Positions 5,226 to 10,567 of a stretch of 10,567 nt of DNA are shown piece by piece (the first letter of the stretch is position 1; each line of letters opens with the position of its first letter). This DNA is from JAGLGH01 sp034723595. Its GTDB lineage: Archaea > Nanobdellota > Nanobdellia > Woesearchaeales > JAGLGH01. Below the pieces are notes generated by a model. It had not been told where the DNA came from and made no database searches. It was given only the letters and a program-made list of their open reading frames with translations. Location of the stretch: positions 1 to 10,567 of the forward strand of contig JAYEPB010000101.1 in NCBI GenBank assembly GCA_034723595.1, given 5' to 3'. Position numbers and translations under genes: made by a program.

Positions 5226-6038
5226 TTATCTCATTATGATATCCATGAATATTTGTTTGAAACCTTTGTCTGCATCAATAGTGACCAAAGTATTATCAAT
5301 AGTGTTCTTCTTTGTTATATCATAGTCAATGATATGATAAATCGTAAGAGGATCATATAGATAGGTGAGATTGCAATTCATCACTTTTTGCCAGACCTTG
5401 ACACTTTTGCAGATATAATCTGATGCTTTATTATGCAGTGAGCTAATAGTCCTAAAATCCTTATCTGTTAGATAATTCTGCTTAGATACAGTTGTAGTGA
5501 TGATTGTCTTTTTAATACTTGAGTTTATGACAATATCAACAGCTTCTGGATCTACCTTAAAATTATGCGCCTTGTAATTTATGAAATATCTGTCAGAATG
5601 CAATATTGCATTGCCCATAATATATATATGGCTGATATAATTTTCAAGACCTTTGTATTTTTTCAAGGCTTTTGCAATGTTTGTCAATGGGCCTATTGCA
5701 GCAATCTCTATGCCTTTGTTGGCATAAGCAGTCTCTGCAATCCTGTCTACTGCATTAGGGATTATATCATATCTCTCATGATTATCAATAAAATCCTTGC
5801 CTTCGTTTCCAATCCAAAATATGTGCGACTGTTTTAGAGGGATATTTTCGCCATAAGCGACTGGTATCTCTTTGCCAAGTAATTGGGTAAGCTTTTTAGC
5901 GATCCTTGCGCGCACTTTTGTGTCTCCATGCACTGTTGTTATGAGTTTTATGTCAAGATTGGATTTTATTGCCATCATCAATGCAAGAGCATCATCTATA
6001 TCTGAGTCTATATCTGTATCAATAATTATGCTTTTCAT
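5226..6038 (-). CDS. Inosine-uridine-type nucleoside hydrolase (IUNH family)
   Basis: A 270-residue hydrolase that should split a ribonucleoside into base and ribose. From the chosen start (MKSIIIDTD) the calcium-binding motif is DTDIDSDIDDAL (7-18), the longer form of the usual DTDPGxDDA. Other family marks are AAIGPLTNIA (113-122), YIMGNA (139-144), HNFKVDPEA (158-166, with the substrate-binding Asn but without the usual preceding Glu) and YDPL (228-231, with the late metal-binding Asp). The Asn of the usual GN motif is Asp here (HGD). An in-frame ATG at 6071 lies inside nadM and adds 11 residues not typical of the family, so 6038 is preferred; ribosome sites are poor for both. In this operon nicotinamide or nicotinate riboside is an attractive substrate, but purine or pyrimidine nucleosides are equally possible from sequence. 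Confidence 0.8.
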   Translation of the reverse strand: MKSIIIDTDIDSDIDDALALMMAIKSNLDIKLITTVHGDTKVRARIAKKLTQLLGKEIPVAYGENIPLKQSHIFWIGNEGKDFIDNHERYDIIPNAVDRIAETAYANKGIEIAAIGPLTNIAKALKKYKGLENYISHIYIMGNAILHSDRYFINYKAHNFKVDPEAVDIVINSSIKKTIITTTVSKQNYLTDKDFRTISSLHNKASDYICKSVKVWQKVMNCNLTYLYDPLTIYHIIDYDITKKNTIDNTLVTIDADKGFKQIFMDIIMR

Positions 6039-6055
6039 TTGATTGCATCCATTGA

Positions 6056-6976
6056 TTACATTAGTTTCCATTTCAGATAATCCCGAATCATCTGATTATG
6101 GTCAAACACAAGATTATCAGGCATATTATCTTCTGCTGCAATAATTACATTTTTTGCATCATCGCCTGCTTTTGGTATCCCATAAGCTTTTGCAATAAAA
6201 ACAGTTGATATTGTATGGCTTCTTGGATCCCTATCAGGTTCTGAATATACTCCTAACTGATTTATCAGCTCAATATCAAGCCCAGTCTCTTCCTTTGCTT
6301 CTTTAATTGCATTCTGCTCTGAGCTTAGGCCATATTCATGAAAGCCTCCTGGAAGCGCAATGCCATAAGGAATATTTTTTCTTTCAATAAAGACAAGTCC
6401 CTTATAGTCTCCTTTCTTACTATACAATTCTATTATAATATCAGTAGTTGGAACTGGATTTCTATGCGAATCCCTATAAAGCTGCTTTATCCGCTCATAG
6501 CCTTTTATCTCCTTCATTACTGTTCTTGTTCCTTCTGGCAACAGGTCTGAGCAATCATTACCTTTGATAATCATCTCCCTGATTTCAACGCCGCTGATTA
6601 TAGTCTCAATAGGCAAATTTTTTACAGGATAACCATCTTCCTCAAACAACTGCCTTGTAATCTCATTGTTTGTCAGCACATAATCAAAGTGAGGTACTGA
6701 ATCAATTACATGCTTTACCCACTTGCCATAATTATTTATATCTGTAATAGGATATACTTCAATGCAATTGTTTTCTTTAAATGATAATTCTACCATAAGT
6801 CTGCGTTCATCATAGCTAAATGGATTTTCCAGTTGATTTTTAAGCTGAGCGCTGCCTATACCAAATATCAATTTTTCAATCTCCCAATATTCTTTATTTT
6901 CAATTACAGCCTTTACAGCATTATAATGCCCTTTATGAAAAGGCTGAAATCTTCCTATGATAAGTCCGGTTGTCAT
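6056..6976 (-). CDS. Bifunctional NMN/NaMN adenylyltransferase (NadM) - Nudix hydrolase
   Basis: A 306-residue fusion. Residues 1-165 are an archaeal NadM-type nucleotidyltransferase: GRFQPFHKGH (8-17, the HxGH-type ATP site) and ISGVEIR (127-133, the second ATP motif). It joins ATP and NaMN or NMN to give NaAD or NAD. Residues about 175-306 are a Nudix domain with PGGFHEYG (209-216) and KEAKEETGL (225-233). The metal-binding E226, E229 and E230 are kept, but the first Glu of the Nudix box is Leu217 and the usual Arg is Lys225. EPDRDPRSHTIS (246-257) resembles ADP-ribose pyrophosphatases. The same NadM-Nudix layout is known in Synechocystis and Francisella. The start has GAGGT ahead of it, within a 17-bp duplication. 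The Nudix part may recycle ADP-ribose; its substrate is inferred. Confidence 0.92.
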   Translation of the reverse strand: MTTGLIIGRFQPFHKGHYNAVKAVIENKEYWEIEKLIFGIGSAQLKNQLENPFSYDERRLMVELSFKENNCIEVYPITDINNYGKWVKHVIDSVPHFDYVLTNNEITRQLFEEDGYPVKNLPIETIISGVEIREMIIKGNDCSDLLPEGTRTVMKEIKGYERIKQLYRDSHRNPVPTTDIIIELYSKKGDYKGLVFIERKNIPYGIALPGGFHEYGLSSEQNAIKEAKEETGLDIELINQLGVYSEPDRDPRSHTISTVFIAKAYGIPKAGDDAKNVIIAAEDNMPDNLVFDHNQMIRDYLKWKLM

Positions 6977-7007
6977 TTTTGTTTACCTCTCATTTTTGTT
7001 TACCTCT
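6974..7007 (-). repeat. 17-bp tandem duplication of a ribosome site plus ATG
   Basis: Minus strand unit AGAGGTAAACAAAAATG occurs twice head to tail (7007-6991 and 6990-6974), identical at all 17 bases. The downstream ATG starts nadM. The upstream ATG overlaps the stop of the preceding radical SAM gene and, 17 not being divisible by three, is not in frame with nadM: it reads five codons and stops. The first unit also encodes the last residues, RGKQK, of the radical SAM protein. Confidence 0.95.
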
Positions 7008-8183
7008 ATTGCTGATTGCAGCATAATTTAATCTACTTTTGAGTTTAACAAGACAATCAAATATCCAAAATTTGATCTTTGCCTTAAGGTTATTATTGTC
7101 CCATTCCTTATATTGTTCAAACACAGGGGAATTTTCTCTTGGAGAAAAATTCTGAAATGAAACATAATTAACTGGAGCAGATGCAATGAAATACAAAGTC
7201 CTTAGGTAGTCAATTATATTTTCTGTAGGATATGACAGAATAACTGAAGTACCAAGGAAGATATTGTATTTCTCCCATTCTTTGAATTTCTCTTTTACTG
7301 CTGCAAGATTTCCTGGCCTGCGCATATCTTTAAGCACTTTCTTAGACCCACTTTGCAGAGGAACACCTATGTAAATAATGTTCTTGAGGAATTCTCTTTT
7401 TATCCTGTGGACATATTCAGGCTCAATGTATCTCAACATCAGGATCTTACCTTTGCTGATGGCATATTCAAAGATCTTATCAAAATCCTTGTAGCAGCCT
7501 AGGTTTTCACCTATCAAAAGCAGATGCTTATTTTTGCTGTCTTTGATTTGAGCAGAAACATAACTAAAATCATGTTCCAGATATCTCCCCCTATTATTAG
7601 GGATAGCGCAGTATGAACATCTTTTGTTACATCCTTTTGACAGCCTGATAGTATCAAACTCAAATGGCATATCCTGAAAAACAATCCCATCTGTGGTAAA
7701 TGCATATAGCTCTGCAAGCCTTTTATTTTTATTCTGCAGTTTTTCCAGGTGCTTTCTCTTTTCAGACATATCCTTAAGCCAGAAAGGCTCGCATCTGGAT
7801 GTTGTTTTTTCACAGATAATGTCAACCTTGCCTATTTTCTTGAATATATCATCTGCTGTGAAGAATCTAATGTTTTTTATTTTGTTTAATTCTTCTCTTT
7901 CTTTTGCATTTGCAAGGCATCCGCCTACAAAAATTGGCTTATTTCCTGAATCCTTATTTAAGCGCAGTATGTTTTCAACAGAGTTTTGCGCTGAATCTCT
8001 TGATACTGCGCAGGTGGTTACAACAATGAAATCTGCATCTGATAGATTCAGGACTTGCTTATTCTTTTTTTTCAATATTTCATTGATCCTGTTGCTTTCA
8101 TCAACTAATGAAAGGCAGGCTGTTGTAAAGCTGTAAAAATTCCTGCCTTTTATGTCCATTAGTTCTTTTATTGCTTTTTTCAT
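6990..8183 (-). CDS. Methylthiotransferase-like radical SAM protein (MiaB/RimO/MtaB superfamily), no TRAM domain
   Basis: A 397-residue iron-sulfur enzyme of the family that adds methylthio groups to tRNA or a ribosomal protein. The N-terminal UPF0004 domain keeps its three cluster cysteines, C23 (TTACLSLVDE, in place of GC-N), C58 (TTCAVS) and C89 (VGGCLANAKE). The radical SAM CxxxCxxC is C185, C189 and C192 (KGCNKRCSYCAIP). GENLGCY (225-231), PLQSGSKKVLKDMRR (275-289) and FSPRENSP (346-353) match methylthiotransferases. Members usually run to about 420-450 residues and end in an RNA-binding TRAM domain; here the chain stops soon after the SAM domain with a basic tail. The nearest functional guess is tRNA t6A37 methylthiolation, but lack of TRAM and an NAD-salvage setting leave the substrate open. 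GGAG lies about ten bases before the ATG; nadE ends 23 bases upstream. Confidence 0.8.
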   Translation of the reverse strand: MKKAIKELMDIKGRNFYSFTTACLSLVDESNRINEILKKKNKQVLNLSDADFIVVTTCAVSRDSAQNSVENILRLNKDSGNKPIFVGGCLANAKEREELNKIKNIRFFTADDIFKKIGKVDIICEKTTSRCEPFWLKDMSEKRKHLEKLQNKNKRLAELYAFTTDGIVFQDMPFEFDTIRLSKGCNKRCSYCAIPNNRGRYLEHDFSYVSAQIKDSKNKHLLLIGENLGCYKDFDKIFEYAISKGKILMLRYIEPEYVHRIKREFLKNIIYIGVPLQSGSKKVLKDMRRPGNLAAVKEKFKEWEKYNIFLGTSVILSYPTENIIDYLRTLYFIASAPVNYVSFQNFSPRENSPVFEQYKEWDNNNLKAKIKFWIFDCLVKLKSRLNYAAISNRGKQK

Positions 8184-8206
8184 TTTTTATACTCCGCTCT
8201 AAATAT

Positions 8207-9076
8207 TTAATTGTATTCCAGACTTACCTCAGCTGCTGGAGGCATCTTCATCTTATGCTCATTCTTAATATGCCTCGCCATTATGTCATCAATAATTCTA
8301 TAATCAAATCCTGTTATCTGATGCACATCTTTTCGATTATAGCCCTGCTCAAATCCGGCAATTACTGTCTCAACATGAGGGTCATAATCATAGCCTAATT
8401 CAGCCTTGTCTGTCTGTCCATGCCATAATCTTGCTGTTGGTTCTCTCTGGATTATTGTATCTGATACACCTACATAGGAGGCAAGCACCCTTACCAGCCG
8501 TTTTGAAAGATTTCCAAGGGGACTTATATCGACTCCTCCGTCTCCGTATTTTGTAAAATATCCTATGCAAAAATCTTCATCCTGGTTTCCTGTTCCAAGC
8601 ACAAGCAGATTCTTGTCAGCTGCTTTGCCATAGAGCTGAATCATTCTTTCCCTTGATGCTGAATTGCCATAATGGAACTTTTTGCTGAATATTTTGGGGT
8701 TGAGCTTTTTTCTTGCCTCAAGCACTGGGCTTATATCTATGATTTCAGATTCAATTCCAAGCTTTTCTGCAATATCTTCTGCCTCCCTTGCATCACCATA
8801 GCCAAGCTTGCCTGCTGGCATAATCAATCCATAAAGCATAAGCTGAGTGTTATTGGAATCGCATGCATTGTACCTGTCAAATGCTCTTTTTGCAAGATAA
8901 GCAACAGTAGTTGAATCAATGCCACCAGATAATCCTACAACACCGCCTTTAGCTCCTGCAAGTGTTACCTGCTCAACTATAAAGTCTTCAATCTGCCTTG
9001 AGACTAATGCAGGATCAATCTTTGCTTTTTTGATTCTCATTTCAAGTCCTTCCTTGTTTTTGTTTTTGTTTTTCAT
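8207..9076 (-). CDS. NH3-dependent NAD+ synthetase
   Basis: A 289-residue enzyme that amidates NaAD to NAD with ATP and ammonia. It has the ATP pyrophosphatase loop GLSGGIDST (48-56), LGTGNQDEDFCIGYFTKYGD (160-179), ISPLGNLSK (184-192) and REPTARLWHGQTDKAELGY (211-229), all standard for NadE. No glutaminase domain is attached, so free ammonia or a partner supplies nitrogen. The start at 9076 is chosen because GAGAGGTGA sits six bases upstream. An in-frame ATG at 9100 would overlap the pncA stop as ATGA but places that ribosome site inside the gene. Another ATG at 9040 follows GGAAGG. The first residues (MKNKNKNKEGLE) are low complexity from a hexamer repeat. Confidence 0.93.
   Translation of the reverse strand: MKNKNKNKEGLEMRIKKAKIDPALVSRQIEDFIVEQVTLAGAKGGVVGLSGGIDSTTVAYLAKRAFDRYNACDSNNTQLMLYGLIMPAGKLGYGDAREAEDIAEKLGIESEIIDISPVLEARKKLNPKIFSKKFHYGNSASRERMIQLYGKAADKNLLVLGTGNQDEDFCIGYFTKYGDGGVDISPLGNLSKRLVRVLASYVGVSDTIIQREPTARLWHGQTDKAELGYDYDPHVETVIAGFEQGYNRKDVHQITGFDYRIIDDIMARHIKNEHKMKMPPAAEVSLEYN
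9056..9073 (-). repeat. Hexanucleotide repeat (AAAAAC)3 in the nadE start region
   Basis: Three tandem AAAAAC units on the minus strand follow the chosen nadE ATG directly and encode alternating Lys-Asn. Unit changes would keep the frame and only lengthen or shorten the N-terminal tail. Confidence 0.8.
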
Positions 9077-9081
9077 ATTTT

Positions 9082-9090
9082 TCACCTCTC
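9082..9090 (-). promoter_or_regulatory. Ribosome binding site that fixes the nadE start
   Basis: Minus strand GAGAGGTGA is a near-complete match to the archaeal anti-Shine-Dalgarno and ends five bases before the ATG at 9076. It favours that codon over ATG 9100, which has no such site. Confidence 0.7.
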
Positions 9091-9096
9091 TTTTTG

Positions 9097-9711
9097 TCAA
9101 AACCTGTACATCTCTGCTCCTGACTTTAGCATATATTCAAGACCTTGTTTTTCAGTGCTGCCAGGGATATCAAGTCCTTTTATTGCAGAGTGTATTAAAT
9201 ACACTTTCTTTTGCATGTCCTTGAATGCATCAAATGCTTCTTTTACGCAGATGTTTGTTGCAACACCCATGAGATAGACTTCTTCAACACCTAATTTCTC
9301 AATGAGATCAATGATATTGGGATTTGATAGTAAGCTGAGTCCTTGTTTTTCTACATAGACTCTTCTTCCATCCATAACCTCATTTACAACCAAATCCAAA
9401 GCATTATCTGTGTATTTGTTGTCAGATACATAGAGTATATCTCCTTGCGTCGATGTAATCTTCTGCTGACCTTTTGTGCCTTTTATGCAGTGCAATGGAA
9501 AATACTGATCTTTTGTTCCAGATATAAGTTCAGGGCCAGTATGAGCATCAACTGATCCAAGAACAGGTATGCCTTTGTTTTGGAAGTGATAAATTGCTTT
9601 TCCAAAATTCTCTATCATCCCATATGCTCCAGGAACAGATAGTGTTCCGTCTGGCATTATGAAATCATTCTGCGTATCTGTATCCCATAAAATCTGTTTT
9701 ATTTTTTTCAT
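9097..9711 (-). CDS. Nicotinamidase (isochorismatase-like cysteine hydrolase)
   Basis: A 204-residue enzyme that hydrolyses nicotinamide to nicotinate and ammonia, the entry step of salvage here. The proposed catalytic triad is D12 (DTQNDF), K122 (VEKQG) and C155 (GVATNICVKEA, with the family's cis peptide before the nucleophile). Metal ligands are probably D55 and H57 (SVDAH) and H74 (FPLHC). PLHCIKGTKGQQ (72-83) matches the PHC-x-GT-G segment of PncA. Size is normal. A strong AAGGAGGTAAC precedes the ATG, and pncB ends 24 bases upstream, so the two are co-transcribed. Other isochorismatase-like hydrolases share the triad, but the pncB-pncA-nadE setting makes nicotinamide the clear choice. 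Confidence 0.88.
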   Translation of the reverse strand: MKKIKQILWDTDTQNDFIMPDGTLSVPGAYGMIENFGKAIYHFQNKGIPVLGSVDAHTGPELISGTKDQYFPLHCIKGTKGQQKITSTQGDILYVSDNKYTDNALDLVVNEVMDGRRVYVEKQGLSLLSNPNIIDLIEKLGVEEVYLMGVATNICVKEAFDAFKDMQKKVYLIHSAIKGLDIPGSTEKQGLEYMLKSGAEMYRF

Positions 9712-9735
9712 TTTTGTTACCTCCTTGTTATCCTC

Positions 9736-10567
9736 TTAATTGGTTATCTGCTCGTTCAGGACATATTGCTTAACTTTTTCCTGCGCTTCCCTTATGCCCT
9801 GGCTTATTATCACAGGATATTTTTCTTTTCCTGCTTTGTATTTCTCTGGAAGCCTTGACAGCCTCTCTTCCCTGTATTTGCTGATGTCCTTGATTGAAGG
9901 GATATCATATGCCTGCTTTCCTTTATCTATCACTTTTATCAGCAAAGGCTCAGCAGTCTCTTCCTGCTCAAGGTAGCTGTCAATGGATTCACCTTCTAAT
10001 GCAATTATGTCTTTTGTGAACCTGTTATCTTTGCCAGATACCCTGTATATCTGCTTTATTCCAGGAAGTGTTGATTTTGCAGGATCCTCTGACATCTTGC
10101 CTTTCATCATCAATTCCCCTTTCTTATCCTGATATGCTCCAAGCTTGTACACACCTCCTAAAGGTTTTGGGGGGTTGACAACAAATGTGCCAACAAGGTA
10201 TTTGTCAAATTTGCATCCCTGCGCTTCCATATCTGCTATCCTGCCTGCTGTGAGGTCATCTGATGCGACAATCTGGTATTGTGCCCTGTCAAATCCTGCT
10301 TTATTCAGCCTGCTGGTGATATACTTGTATTGGGCTACAAGGTCGCCGCTGTCTATTCTCATTGCGAAGTTATTCAGCTTCTTTTCTTTCACAATATAGA
10401 TCATCTTCTCGACTGCACCGCCTACCTGGTATGTGTCAAGAAGGAAGCAGACCTTGTCATTGAATGTATCTGCCTGCGCAATGAAAGCATCCATCTCTGT
10501 CTCATGAAGCATCACATATGAATGACCATGGGTTCCTCCAACTTTTTCCCTGTATTCCATTCCAAAG
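9736..10567 (-). CDS. Nicotinate phosphoribosyltransferase (5' part missing at window edge)
   Basis: This makes NaMN from nicotinate and PRPP. The visible 276 residues are the C-terminal two thirds or so of a protein usually 400-490 long. The frame stays open to the window edge (Phe-Gly before Met10560), so that ATG is internal and the true start lies outside. Numbered from Met10560: GGTHGHS (8-14), LLDTYQVGGAVE (40-51), MRIDSGDL (67-74, PRPP site), IVASDDLT (97-104), YLVGTFV (121-127), GGVYKLG (135-141) and LPGIKQIYR (165-173), the standard order for PncB. It is the first visible gene of the operon; the promoter is not in the window. Confidence 0.93.
   Translation of the reverse strand, partial: FGMEYREKVGGTHGHSYVMLHETEMDAFIAQADTFNDKVCFLLDTYQVGGAVEKMIYIVKEKKLNNFAMRIDSGDLVAQYKYITSRLNKAGFDRAQYQIVASDDLTAGRIADMEAQGCKFDKYLVGTFVVNPPKPLGGVYKLGAYQDKKGELMMKGKMSEDPAKSTLPGIKQIYRVSGKDNRFTKDIIALEGESIDSYLEQEETAEPLLIKVIDKGKQAYDIPSIKDISKYREERLSRLPEKYKAGKEKYPVIISQGIREAQEKVKQYVLNEQITN

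Noticed and set aside
6039..6071. Longer start for the nucleoside hydrolase at ATG 6071
   Set aside because: It overlaps the end of nadM by 16 bases and adds 11 residues before the DTD motif, which normally lies within the first ten residues.
7514..7825. 103-aa open frame on the minus strand inside the radical SAM gene
   Set aside because: It is another frame of a gene with clear family motifs in all parts, and the product shows no recognisable motif.
7693..8136. 147-aa plus-strand open frame opposite the radical SAM gene
   Set aside because: It is antisense to a well-supported gene; the hydrophobic, Ser/Phe-rich product is what the complement of Lys/Glu-rich coding gives.
9056..9073. (AAAAAC)3 as a phase-variation switch for nadE
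   Set aside because: The unit is six bases, so gain or loss would not change the frame; it also sits after the start and away from the ribosome site.
1..10567. CRISPR array, tRNA or rRNA genes
   Set aside because: No set of spaced direct repeats, no cloverleaf-like segment and no rRNA-like conserved stretch was seen on reading both strands.

Overview
The window is AT-rich DNA, most likely from an archaeon, plausibly one of the small-genome (DPANN-type) lineages; the lineage is inference. Several signs point to Archaea. Three genes have a TATA-like box centred about 27 bases before the ATG, which suits leaderless transcripts. Genes inside the operon instead carry Shine-Dalgarno sites (GGAGGT, GAGGTGA). 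The NMN adenylyltransferase is the archaeal NadM type, and the insertion sequence carries a DUF2080 protein, a family I associate mainly with archaeal transposons.

Layout. Positions 2-1423 are a complete insertion sequence with perfect 14-bp terminal inverted repeats. It encodes a 52-residue DUF2080-like protein overlapping (ATGA) an intact DDE transposase of the ISH3/IS4 type. Positions 1515-2981 (+) encode a 488-residue protein of unknown function whose C-terminal half looks like a divergent nucleoside phosphorylase. Positions 3067-4228 (-) hold a dead yhcG-like (DUF1016, PDDEXK nuclease) gene broken by two short hairpin-rich insertions. One is a 152-bp miniature IS200/IS605-type element whose ends obey the IS608 cleavage-site and guide-sequence pairing rules; the other is a 50-bp two-hairpin insert of unknown kind. 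Removing both restores one continuous reading frame of about 320 residues.

Positions 4319-10567 (-) are a tightly packed seven-gene operon for NAD(P) salvage. In transcription order: pncB (cut by the window edge), pncA, nadE, a methylthiotransferase-like radical SAM protein without a TRAM domain, a NadM-Nudix fusion, a nucleoside hydrolase, and a divergent NAD kinase. Two hairpins lie just after the last stop codon.

How they work together. PncA converts nicotinamide to nicotinate, PncB makes NaMN, NadM makes NaAD, NadE amidates it to NAD, and the kinase makes NADP. The nucleoside hydrolase could release the base from a ribonucleoside, and the Nudix domain could hydrolyse ADP-ribose or related dinucleotides. 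The radical SAM protein is the member that does not obviously fit. No tRNA, rRNA or CRISPR array was seen.
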